Shown piece after piece: positions 31,434 through 39,299 of a stretch of 64,000 nt of DNA (position 1 is its first letter; every line of letters starts with the position of its first letter). The notes beneath the pieces were generated by a model. The model did not search any database. It was not told where the DNA came from and saw only the letters and a list, made by a program, of their open reading frames with translations. Position numbers and translations under genes: made by a program. Origin of the DNA: Klebsiella quasivariicola (GTDB lineage: Bacteria; Pseudomonadota; Gammaproteobacteria; Enterobacterales; Enterobacteriaceae); assembly GCF_002269255.1 (NCBI RefSeq), contig NZ_CP022825.1, positions 33,897 through 97,896 on the forward strand. Direction: 5' to 3'.

Positions 31434-31844
31434 ATGACTGACTCAATGAAATATCTATGGCTGCTTTTTCGCGAGGATTCGTCATATATTTTTATGTTGA
31501 TGCTGATTGTTGGTTCTGCCGTAATCGTGTCTGCCTTTTTTCAGAGAGCAATCACATCCTGGTGGGGTAAAACCCTCAGTGTGATACTGTGTATGGTGAG
31601 TATGATTACTACAGCAACAGGAGTTCTTGATCCTGAATCAACATATAAACAAATTATAAACAGGAAAGAAAATATCATCTATACGCTGAAAAACTGCAGA
31701 ATCTCCGCATTTGAAGCGCAGCAGGCAGGGGTTCTGGCTAAAGCGAAAGATGGCTGGTCTTGTCCGGATGGCGTAACACGGTATATGGATGTGAGATACA
31801 GGGATAAGGCAGAGGTTAATAAACTTAGCACGGAGGGTAAGTAA
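31434..31844 (+). CDS. Small membrane protein of the traV-traC cluster (1), unknown
   Basis: 136 residues. Two membrane helices (FMLMLIVGSAVIVSAFF, LSVILCMVSMITTATGV) and an external domain with a pair of cysteines about 22 residues apart (NCRISAF, GWSCPDGVT). It starts 130 bases after traV. A+T-rich relative to the tra genes. First of seven small genes that replace the trbD-trbG-traR block of F. Function unknown. Confidence 0.65.
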   Translation: MTDSMKYLWLLFREDSSYIFMLMLIVGSAVIVSAFFQRAITSWWGKTLSVILCMVSMITTATGVLDPESTYKQIINRKENIIYTLKNCRISAFEAQQAGVLAKAKDGWSCPDGVTRYMDVRYRDKAEVNKLSTEGK

Positions 31845-31848
31845 CGTG

Positions 31849-32133
31849 ATGGATGAATTATTCAAATGGCTGCTTGCTTTTGTATTTTCAGTATATCTCT
31901 TGCTGTTTGTATTCAGTAATGACCCTGTACCAGAAGCGCTCGCACACCACTGGACTCATGACTGCCGCTTGCTGGAGAAGAATATTGATAAAGGTTTATT
32001 GTCTCCCACGCAAAACCGGCTTCAGTGTGGTGATGTTATTGAAAATGTCAGTAAGGCTGATTATGACAGAGCGATAAGTGGCGATAAGCAAACAACTCTC
32101 GCAGAGGCAATGAAAGAAATATTCACTCGTTAA
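31849..32133 (+). CDS. Small membrane-anchored Cys-pair protein (2), unknown
   Basis: 94 residues from the ATG at 31849. One N-terminal membrane helix (WLLAFVFSVYLLLFVF), then an external segment HHWTHDCRLLEKNI with SPTQNRLQCGDVIENV. The same pattern (HW-x2-DC, LE-x-NI, SP-x-N-x-L-x-C, I-x-NV) is in the protein at 32760: 20 residues separate the two cysteines in both, so they are paralogues. A disulphide in the periplasm is likely. Function unknown. Confidence 0.7.
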   Translation: MDELFKWLLAFVFSVYLLLFVFSNDPVPEALAHHWTHDCRLLEKNIDKGLLSPTQNRLQCGDVIENVSKADYDRAISGDKQTTLAEAMKEIFTR

Positions 32134-32156
32134 TATATAAGCAGAGGCAATAAAGT

Positions 32157-32375
32157 ATGCATGCCTTTATTTTTCTGGTGCTGATGACGCCGAGTAGTGG
32201 TGGTGGAATTTGGGATATTACTCCCATGCCTAATACAGATGTCTGCATAAAAATGCTACGGGTACTCGAAGCACGTGGAGGCAGAGGTTACGGAAGTAAT
32301 ACAGGAGAGTGCATTGAAATTAAAACACGCGAGCCTTTGAACAGCGTGATGGAAACATTGAGTGAGGGTGGGTAA
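32157..32375 (+). CDS. Small exported protein of the cluster (3), unknown
   Basis: 72 residues. A short hydrophobic N-terminus (MHAFIFLVLMTPSSGGG), then two cysteines (TDVCIKMLRVLEARGGRG, NTGECIEIK) that could form a disulphide. Begins 23 bases after the previous gene and abuts the next, whose ATG follows its stop directly. Function unknown. Confidence 0.6.
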   Translation: MHAFIFLVLMTPSSGGGIWDITPMPNTDVCIKMLRVLEARGGRGYGSNTGECIEIKTREPLNSVMETLSEGG

Positions 32376-32693
32376 ATGGCTGAATCTCTGTTAAGTTTTG
32401 ATAGTGATGGTTATGTACGACTGTTTTTTGCAATGGCAATCATTATCTGTGGTTACGGCTATGTAATTATGGGTGTTTTTATAAGAGATGTGCTTGCCTG
32501 TATTTTAATGTTGTTTGGGCTTACAGGTCTCAGTGCTTTATTTTCTTTCATGGTATTCATGGATAAAAACATGTGGGCCGGTTCTCCTGATTTGACGCTG
32601 TCAGTAATAACGGGATTTTTTACAGCCACAGTGATCTTTTATATGTTTTATGTCTTGATTTATTCCTTTGATCGGATGGGGGCAGGTGAATAG
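32376..32693 (+). CDS. Membrane protein of the cluster (4), unknown
   Basis: 105 residues with four hydrophobic segments (AMAIIICGYGYVIMGVFI, ACILMLFGLTGLSALFSF, VITGFFTATVIFYMFYVLI): almost wholly within the membrane. Its ATG follows the preceding stop without a gap. No recognised family. Confidence 0.62.
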   Translation: MAESLLSFDSDGYVRLFFAMAIIICGYGYVIMGVFIRDVLACILMLFGLTGLSALFSFMVFMDKNMWAGSPDLTLSVITGFFTATVIFYMFYVLIYSFDRMGAGE

Positions 32694-32759
32694 TAAGACC
32701 GATGGTCAGTATTAACAATCTCACGTTATTTGAAAGTATGCAGCATAAGGAATAAGAAA

Positions 32760-33164
32760 GTGAAAGCGTACTATATACTTGGACATAACGTTGCATGGCT
32801 TAACGGTATATGCCTGATTCTTTTTGTTATTGGTGTGGTCGGTGCGCTGGCAATGGTTGCCATCCCTGAAGAATTCAATCTTCGAGTTAACAGAGGCGAT
32901 ACATTCATATACTGTGCGCTTATAGCGGTGGTTGGGTTTTGCGGGATGTTCGTTATCTCCATTCACTCATTTTCGATGGATGAACTTGAAGCAGGTAGAC
33001 ACTGGAAAAACGACTGCAATACACTTGAAGTAAACATACCGACAGGCGCTTTTACCAGCCCTGTTAATAAACTGGACTGTGATGGCATCATCATTAATGT
33101 GCCAGGTGAGCGGTATTATGCGTATATCCATCAGTGGGAATTATACCAGGCGAATAAAAAATGA
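32760..33164 (+). CDS. Membrane-anchored Cys-pair protein (5), paralogue of the gene at 31849
   Basis: 134 residues from a GTG at 32760 chosen for its AAGGA eight bases upstream; a TTG at 32730 would add ten residues. Two membrane helices (INGICLILFVIGVVG-like stretch and CALIAVVGFCGMFVIS), then GRHWKNDCNTLEVNI with SPVNKLDCDGIIINV, the same external motif as the protein at 31849. Function unknown. Confidence 0.68.
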   Translation: MKAYYILGHNVAWLNGICLILFVIGVVGALAMVAIPEEFNLRVNRGDTFIYCALIAVVGFCGMFVISIHSFSMDELEAGRHWKNDCNTLEVNIPTGAFTSPVNKLDCDGIIINVPGERYYAYIHQWELYQANKK

Positions 33165-33451
33165 AAGTAAACGTCGCGAGCGCGGTTAAAAACATTGTTA
33201 ACTGGGCCTTTCCACTCTTTTTTTTGGGTGGTCTGCTGTATCTTGTTTACGATGATTACAGAGATAACGGTACAGCGACTGAAGAACAGTTATTAATGAT
33301 TTCTCATGAAAAACCCTGTGCCGGTGAGGATTTTCGAACGGCACTCCGGAATAGCCCGGGACCATTAACCCTTCGCGATGCGAAGAAAATTGCCGCTAAA
33401 TGTAACGAGAAATATAAACAACTTAACGCACTGAACGCTATAAGCAAATAA
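33161..33451 (+). CDS. Small membrane-anchored protein (6), unknown
   Basis: 96 residues overlapping the preceding gene by four bases. One membrane helix (WAFPLFFLGGLLYLVY), then an external part with two cysteines (HEKPCAGEDFRTA, IAAKCNEKY). Same general design as its neighbours, without the HW-DC motif. Function unknown. Confidence 0.62.
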   Translation: MKVNVASAVKNIVNWAFPLFFLGGLLYLVYDDYRDNGTATEEQLLMISHEKPCAGEDFRTALRNSPGPLTLRDAKKIAAKCNEKYKQLNALNAISK

Positions 33452-33458
33452 TCAGGGG

Positions 33459-33857
33459 ATGGATATGATGCTGTTTTTTAGAAAGTATGGATTTTTGTTT
33501 ATCCCTCCAGTCTACTGGCTCATCTATCTGGGAACCAGGCTGACATACAATGGACTGGCAGGAGAGTTTTCTCCTGATTTCCTTCAGGGTATTCGACATG
33601 AAGGCCTCTATATTATCTGTAGTCTGTGTGTCTTTTATTTTTTCTGCCTGGAGGTGGAAATTAGTGATGGGGAGTTCTCAGCGAACATTCTGTTCCTGAT
33701 TGTTTTCTTTCATGTGGTTTTGTTATTTATCACTCTGCTTATTTGTTTGTGGCAAGGGGCGATGTTGTTGGATGCGATCTTTATGGGGCAGATTATTGCC
33801 TCCATGTGTTTATTGTTTTTTATTCCAGTGCTTTCCATTATAAGAAGGAGTTTCTAG
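33459..33857 (+). CDS. Membrane protein (7), unknown
   Basis: 132 residues; four predicted membrane helices (GFLFIPPVYWLIYLG, LYIICSLCVFYFFCL, ILFLIVFFHVVLLFITLLI and a C-terminal one). A+T-rich. Last of the cluster before traC, with GGGGATGG at the start. Possible alternative starts are two or three codons further in. Function unknown. Confidence 0.6.
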   Translation: MDMMLFFRKYGFLFIPPVYWLIYLGTRLTYNGLAGEFSPDFLQGIRHEGLYIICSLCVFYFFCLEVEISDGEFSANILFLIVFFHVVLLFITLLICLWQGAMLLDAIFMGQIIASMCLLFFIPVLSIIRRSF

Positions 33858-33928
33858 TGCGGATATGAATATTATTCTTGCCATTTATTACCCTTGTTAT
33901 TTTGAAATGCTCTTAAAGGAACGCCCGC

Positions 33929-36568
33929 ATGAGTAATAACATCATCGATACTGTCACCCAGGCTGTGAATTCACTGGTATCAGCACTGAAGCTGCCCGAC
34001 GAATCCGCGAAAGCCAATGACACGCTGGGCAGCATGAATTTCCCCCAGTTCAGCCGTATTCTGCCCTATAAGGATTATGATTCCGCGACCGGTCTGTTCA
34101 TTAATAACAAAACCGTCGGTTTTATGTTTGAGGCGCGTCCTTTACCCGGTGCGGATAAAAGTATCGTCGCCACACTGGAGCATTTACTGCGCAGCAAACT
34201 TCCCAGGGGCGTCCCGGTCAGTTTTCATCTGGTCTCCAGCAAACTGGTCGGCAATGATATCGACTATGGTCTGCGTGAATTCCGCTGGAGCGGTAAACAG
34301 GCTAAAAAGTTTAATGCCATCACCCGCGCCTACTATCTCCGGGCGGCGGAAACACAATTTCCCCTGCCGGACAATCTGGATTTGCCCCTGACGCTGCGAA
34401 ACTACCGCGTGTACATCTCCTGCTGCGTGCCCCGGAAGAAGAACTCCACCACGCAAATCGTGGAGCTGGAGAATCAGATTAAAGTGTTACGGGCATCGCT
34501 CGGCGGGGCTTACATCCCGACGCGTATCCTCGATGCGGCCGGGATGGTCGAACTGATGCGGGAGCTGATTAACCCGGATCCGCATGAGATGTACCGGGTG
34601 CCGTACAAGCTGGACCCGTATCAGGACCTGAACTATCAGTGCGTGGATGACAGCTTTGACATGCAGGTCACTGCCGGTCATCTGAAAATTGGCCGCCTGG
34701 GGCGGGACGGGAAAGAGTGCGTGACCCGGGTGACGAACTATCACCTGGAGTGTGACCCGGAAATCGCCTTTCTCTGGACCGCTGCGGACAACTACGCCAA
34801 CCTGCTGAACCCGGAGCTCTCCATCTCCTGCCCCTTTGTCATCACACTGACGCTGATGGTGGAGGACCAGGTGAAGACCCAGAACGAAGCCAACCTGAAA
34901 TTCATGGACGTGGAGAAGAAAAGCAAAACCTCCTACGCGAAGTACTTTCCGAACGTGATAAAGGAAATGCAGGAGTGGGGCGATATCCGCCAGCGACTGG
35001 CGACCAACCAGACCTCTCTGGTGTCCTACTTCTTTAACATCACCACGTATACCGCCGATAACGCAGAGGCCTCTCTCGCTACCGAGCAGCAGGTGCTCAA
35101 CAGTTACCGTAAGGGTGGCTTCCAGCTTATCCCGGCCCGCTATCATCACCTGCGTAATTTTCTGGCCATGATGCCGTTCAAATGCGGCGAAGGCCTGTTC
35201 AAAGAGCTGCAGGCGGCAGGTGTGGTGAAGCGGGCGGAGACGTTCCAGGTGGCCAACCTTCTGCCGATTGTCGCTGACAGTCCGCTGGCGCCGGCAGGAC
35301 TCCTGGCGCCCACCTACCGTAACCAGCTGGCGTTCATCGACCTGTTCTACGAGGGAATGAACAATACCAATTTCAACATGGCGGTCTGCGGCACCTCCGG
35401 GGCGGGCAAAACCGGTCTGATTCAGCCCCTCATTCGTAGCGTGCTCGACTCCGGCGGGTTTGCCTGGGTGTTCGACATGGGCGACGGCTACAAGTCCCTG
35501 TGTGAAAACATGGGCGGCGTGTATCTCGACGGCGACTCGCTGAAGTTTAATCCGTTCGCCAATATTCTCGACGACGCTAACTTTGACCTGTCCGCCGAGC
35601 GTATCCGCGACCAGATGTCGGTGATGGCCAGTCCCAACGGCAACCTGGATGAAGTGCACGAAGGTCTTCTCCTGCAGGCGGTCCGGGCGGCCTGGCTGAG
35701 TAAGCGCAACAAGGCGCGTATCGATGATGTGGTGGCCTTTCTCCGGAGCGAGAAAGACAGTGAGGAATACGCCGACTCACCGGGGGTGCGCAGCCGTCTT
35801 GATGACATGATTATCCTGCTCGACCAGTACACGGTGAACGGGCTGTACGGGGAGTACTTCAACTCTGATGAGCCGTCCCTGCACGACGATGCCCGGATGG
35901 TGGTCCTTGAGCTGGGCGGGCTGGAGTCGCGCCAGTCCCTGCTGGTCGCGGTGATGTTCTCGCTGATTATCTATATCGAAAACCGGATGTACCAGTCTCC
36001 CCGCAGCCTGAAAAAACTCAACGTTATCGATGAAGGCTGGCGACTGCTGGACTTCAAAAACGAAAAGGTGGGGACCTTTATCGAGAAGGGCTACCGGACG
36101 GCGCGCCGGCATACCGGGGCCTATATCACCATCACCCAGAATATCGTGGATTTCGACTCCCCGACCGCATCGAGCGCTGCACGCGCTGCCTGGGGGAACT
36201 CCTCGTACAAGGCCATTCTGAAACAGTCAGCGAAGGAATTTGCCAAGTATAACCAGCTGTACCCGGATCAGTTCAGCAAGCTGGAGAAAGACATGATTAA
36301 CGGCTTCGGTTCTGCCAAAGAGCAGTGGTTCTCCTCTTTTATGCTGCAGGTGGAAGCGAACTGCTCCTGGCACCGCCTGTTCGTCGACCCGCTCAGCCGG
36401 GCGATGTACTCCTCAAAAGGCCCGGATTTTGAGTACATGAAAGCGCGTCGGGAAGAGGGGGTCGATATCCACGATGCGGTGTACGGCCTCGCGTGTCGCA
36501 ACTTTAAAGAAGAAATGGCTGAACTTGAATCCCGAATACCGGTGAATGACATGGAGGATAAACAGTGA
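33929..36568 (+). CDS. traC: TraC secretion ATPase (VirB4-like)
   Basis: 879 residues, normal length. Walker A GTSGAGKT at about 486-493, Walker B region MVVLELGGLE at about 655, and the C-terminal LNVIDEGWRLLDF motif typical of the family. It powers pilus assembly at the cytoplasmic face. Ribosome site AAAGGAA. The stop overlaps the start of trbI. Confidence 0.97.
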   Translation: MSNNIIDTVTQAVNSLVSALKLPDESAKANDTLGSMNFPQFSRILPYKDYDSATGLFINNKTVGFMFEARPLPGADKSIVATLEHLLRSKLPRGVPVSFHLVSSKLVGNDIDYGLREFRWSGKQAKKFNAITRAYYLRAAETQFPLPDNLDLPLTLRNYRVYISCCVPRKKNSTTQIVELENQIKVLRASLGGAYIPTRILDAAGMVELMRELINPDPHEMYRVPYKLDPYQDLNYQCVDDSFDMQVTAGHLKIGRLGRDGKECVTRVTNYHLECDPEIAFLWTAADNYANLLNPELSISCPFVITLTLMVEDQVKTQNEANLKFMDVEKKSKTSYAKYFPNVIKEMQEWGDIRQRLATNQTSLVSYFFNITTYTADNAEASLATEQQVLNSYRKGGFQLIPARYHHLRNFLAMMPFKCGEGLFKELQAAGVVKRAETFQVANLLPIVADSPLAPAGLLAPTYRNQLAFIDLFYEGMNNTNFNMAVCGTSGAGKTGLIQPLIRSVLDSGGFAWVFDMGDGYKSLCENMGGVYLDGDSLKFNPFANILDDANFDLSAERIRDQMSVMASPNGNLDEVHEGLLLQAVRAAWLSKRNKARIDDVVAFLRSEKDSEEYADSPGVRSRLDDMIILLDQYTVNGLYGEYFNSDEPSLHDDARMVVLELGGLESRQSLLVAVMFSLIIYIENRMYQSPRSLKKLNVIDEGWRLLDFKNEKVGTFIEKGYRTARRHTGAYITITQNIVDFDSPTASSAARAAWGNSSYKAILKQSAKEFAKYNQLYPDQFSKLEKDMINGFGSAKEQWFSSFMLQVEANCSWHRLFVDPLSRAMYSSKGPDFEYMKARREEGVDIHDAVYGLACRNFKEEMAELESRIPVNDMEDKQ

Positions 36569-36957
36569 TGAAAAACAACACCGAACAACCGGTCAGTACG
36601 ACCTCTCATACCTTTCGCCGGATACCTGTCATCGTCGCTCTCGTGCTTTTCGCCCTGGCAACCAGCGCGTTTCTCTCGCGCATGGTTCTGGAGTACTCCA
36701 CGCCGCGGGTGGTGGCTTTTGATATGAAGAAAACGCTCGACAGTTTTATGGACAGTGTCAGCCAGAAGCAGCTGACAGAGGCGCAGTCAAAAGCGCTCTC
36801 TGATCGGTTTAACGACGCGCTGGAGAAGAGTCTGGCGGAGTATCAGCAGCAGCATCATGTGGTCATTCTGGTTTCACCTGCCGTGGTTCAGGGCGCACCC
36901 GATGTGACCCGCAACATCCAGCACGACATTGCCCGCCGGATGAAAGGAGAACAGTAA
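36568..36957 (+). CDS. trbI: TrbI pilus-related inner-membrane protein
   Basis: 129 residues from the ATG at 36568. One membrane helix (IPVIVALVLFALATSAFLS), then a periplasmic domain with YSTPRVVAFDMKKTLDSFM and HHVVILVSPAVVQGAPDVT. In F it affects pilus retraction. Overlaps traC and traW by single codons, showing coupled translation. Confidence 0.92.
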   Translation: MKNNTEQPVSTTSHTFRRIPVIVALVLFALATSAFLSRMVLEYSTPRVVAFDMKKTLDSFMDSVSQKQLTEAQSKALSDRFNDALEKSLAEYQQQHHVVILVSPAVVQGAPDVTRNIQHDIARRMKGEQ

Positions 36958-37583
36958 TGATACGACTGAAAGGCTGTCTGCTCGCCGCCTGTCTGTTATC
37001 GCCGCTGACTCAGGCGGCTGATCTCGGTACCTGGGGGGATTTATGGCCCGTCCGGGAGCAGGACATGCTGCAGCTCATCACGCAGCGTCTGCAGTCGCTG
37101 CAATCCTCTGGCCAGTGGGACCAGACGATGGACGCGTTTAAGCAGCGGGTTATCGAGAACAGTCAGCGTCCGGCGCCGGTGGAAGGCATTAAGCGTGCGG
37201 AGAAATACGAGCAGCGCTGGTTTGATCCCAGCATCCGCCTGACCGAAGACCTGAAGGACAATGAGGGGCGGGTGTTTGCCCGCAAGGGCGATGTGGTGAA
37301 CCCGCTTAAAACCGTACCGTTTGTCCAGACCCTGTACTTCATCAATGGTGACGATGCCGACCAGCTGGCCTGGATGAAGCGTCAGGTGCCGGAAACCCTG
37401 ATGAGCAAAATTATCCTGGTGCGCGGCAGTATCCCTGACACCTCCGCAGCGCTGGACAGCCGGATCTATTTCGACCAGAACGGCGTACTGAGCAAGCGAT
37501 TTGGCCTGACGGCGGTCCCGGCGCGGATCACGCCGGCGCCCTCCGGTGAACGGCTGAATATTGAGACCTTCCCTGTAAAATAA
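36957..37583 (+). CDS. traW: TraW pilus assembly protein
   Basis: 208 residues. Signal peptide (CLLAACLLSPLTQAADLGTW), then DLGTWGDLWPVREQDML and AARKGDVVNPLKTVPF-like segments (here VFARKGDVVNPLKTVPF) and RIYFDQNGVLSKRFGLTAVP, diagnostic of TraW. Periplasmic, works with TrbC and TraU in pilus extension. Confidence 0.95.
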   Translation: MIRLKGCLLAACLLSPLTQAADLGTWGDLWPVREQDMLQLITQRLQSLQSSGQWDQTMDAFKQRVIENSQRPAPVEGIKRAEKYEQRWFDPSIRLTEDLKDNEGRVFARKGDVVNPLKTVPFVQTLYFINGDDADQLAWMKRQVPETLMSKIILVRGSIPDTSAALDSRIYFDQNGVLSKRFGLTAVPARITPAPSGERLNIETFPVK

Positions 37584-37593
37584 GGATGTTTCT

Positions 37594-38586
37594 GTGAAAA
37601 CCCTGACGCTTTTCCTGAGTGCCCTGATGTTGTGGGGGTACAGCCTCAGTGCGGCTGCTGACCCCTCCTGTGAGGGCCGGTTTGTTAACCCGATCACCGA
37701 TGTGTGCTGGCGCTGCATCTTCCCTCTGTCGCTCGGCAGCGTGCAGGTTGGTAAAGGCGATCTGCCTGATACCAGCAATCCCGGTAATCCCCTGCAGCTG
37801 TGTCCGGCGCCGCCACCGCTTTTTGTTCGCCCCGGTCTGGCCATCGGGTACTGGGAGCCGATGGCCATGACGGACGTCAGCCGTTCGCCAGGTTGCATGG
37901 TCAATCTGGGGGGCTTCAGTATCAATCTCGGCAAGACCGGCATGGGAACCGCGAGAAAGGACGATAAGCAGGTGAACGGCGCCTTCTATCACGTTCACTG
38001 GTACAAGTACCCGCTGACGTACTGGCTGAACATCATCACGTCGGCAGGCTGTCTGGAAGGCGGAGACATGGATATTGCCTATCTGTCCGAGATTGACCCG
38101 ACCTGGGTGGACAGCAGCCTCACCACCATCCTGAATCCGGAAGCCATCCTGTTTGCCAACCCCATCGCGCAGGGCGCCTGCGCAGCGGATGCGCTGGCCA
38201 GTGCATTCCATATGCCGCTGGATGTGCTCTTCTGGTGTGGTGGAAGCCACGGCTCACTTTACCCGTTTAACGGCCAGGTCAGTAATGAATCCAGCCCGCT
38301 GCAGTCGTCGGTACTGGTCAGTGAACGTATGGCCTTCAAGCTTCACCGACAGGGACAAATTATGGAGAGTATCGGGAAGGACAAGGCGGTCTGTTACGAA
38401 TATCCCTCCCCGATCATCCCGAAAGAACGCTGGCGCTATCAGATGGTGAACATGTATCCGGACAGTGGTCAGTGCCATCCGCTTGGACGCAGCGTGATGC
38501 GCTGGGAGGCCGGCAAAAATCCACCCAACTCCCGCAAGAACTATGGCTATCTGATGTGGCGTAAACGCAATTGTGTCTTTCTCTGA
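37594..38586 (+). CDS. traU: TraU pilus assembly/DNA transfer protein
   Basis: 330 residues from a GTG. Signal peptide (LTLFLSALMLWGYSLSAAA), cysteine-rich mature part (CEGRFVNPITDVCWRCIFP, GCMVNLGGFSINLGKTG, CWR/CGGSHGSLYP), as in TraU, which depends on periplasmic disulphide enzymes such as TrbB/DsbC. Needed for DNA transfer more than for pilus production. Confidence 0.96.
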   Translation: MKTLTLFLSALMLWGYSLSAAADPSCEGRFVNPITDVCWRCIFPLSLGSVQVGKGDLPDTSNPGNPLQLCPAPPPLFVRPGLAIGYWEPMAMTDVSRSPGCMVNLGGFSINLGKTGMGTARKDDKQVNGAFYHVHWYKYPLTYWLNIITSAGCLEGGDMDIAYLSEIDPTWVDSSLTTILNPEAILFANPIAQGACAADALASAFHMPLDVLFWCGGSHGSLYPFNGQVSNESSPLQSSVLVSERMAFKLHRQGQIMESIGKDKAVCYEYPSPIIPKERWRYQMVNMYPDSGQCHPLGRSVMRWEAGKNPPNSRKNYGYLMWRKRNCVFL

Positions 38587-38598
38587 CAGGAGTCTCTC

Positions 38599-39237
38599 AT
38601 GAAATTAATGAATCTGTTTATGGTCATGCTTTTGCTGACCGGACGAGCAGTGTTGGCTGAAACTTCCTCTGTTACAGACAGGGAATGGCTGAAGCAGCAG
38701 GAGAACCTCAGCGAACAACTGCGCCAGCATCCGGATAAACAGCTGCAGCAGGAGCTTGAGGCGCAAATCAGCCGCAATCCTCTGCCCAAATCTGACCGCC
38801 AGTTTATCGATAATCTGGTCAGCCAGCAGAAAGCGGCGAATCAGGAAAAACCGGCAGAAGGGGCGCTGTACTTTGTCTCCTTCTCGATACCTGAAGAGGG
38901 GCTGAAGCGGATGCTGCACGAAACCCGGCAGTATGGCATTCCGGCGACACTGCGCGGGCTCGTCAATAACGACATGAGGACCACCACCGACGCGGTGCTG
39001 CAGCTGGTGAAAGACGGCGTCACCGACGGGGTGCAGATCGACCCGACACTGTACACGCAGTACGGCATCCGGAGTGTGCCGTCTCTGGTGGTACGGTGTC
39101 AGGTCGGATATGACGTGGTACGCGGTAACATTCACGTCAAACAGGCGCTGGAGAAAGTGGCACAAACCGGTGACTGCGCACAGGTGGCCCGGCAGATGCT
39201 TGATGCGCCCTCAAATGCCGCCGGGAGCCAGCCATGA
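38599..39237 (+). CDS. trbC: TrbC pilus assembly protein
   Basis: 212 residues. Signal peptide (MVMLLLTGRAVLA), a coiled-coil N-terminal half, and the type-F TrbC domain (GALYFVSFSIPEEGLKRML, YGIPATLRGLVNNDM, QYGIRSVPSLVV). It interacts with TraW. Its TGA overlaps the start of a 21-codon frame that leads into traN. Confidence 0.94.
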   Translation: MKLMNLFMVMLLLTGRAVLAETSSVTDREWLKQQENLSEQLRQHPDKQLQQELEAQISRNPLPKSDRQFIDNLVSQQKAANQEKPAEGALYFVSFSIPEEGLKRMLHETRQYGIPATLRGLVNNDMRTTTDAVLQLVKDGVTDGVQIDPTLYTQYGIRSVPSLVVRCQVGYDVVRGNIHVKQALEKVAQTGDCAQVARQMLDAPSNAAGSQP

Positions 39238-39299
39238 AAGATAAACCGTACTTCATGGCGTTACCGGAAATGGTGAGGGATGCGGGAGGGTGGAAATGA
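39234..39299 (+). CDS. Candidate 21-residue ORF coupling trbC to traN
   Basis: ATG overlaps the trbC stop (ATGA) and its own stop overlaps the traN ATG (ATGA): MKDKPYFMALPEMVRDAGGW plus one lysine. GGGAGGGTGG near its end is the traN ribosome site. It may be a translated linker that keeps ribosomes moving into traN, or a small peptide. No direct evidence of expression. Confidence 0.45.
   Translation: MKDKPYFMALPEMVRDAGGWK

Noticed and set aside
34487..35659. 390-codon open frame on the minus strand
   Set aside because: It lies entirely within traC on the opposite strand, has no ribosome site, and its composition is that of the complement of a G+C-rich gene.
37041..37943. 300-codon minus-strand frame across traW-traU
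   Set aside because: Crosses two well supported genes on the other strand and has no recognisable protein features.
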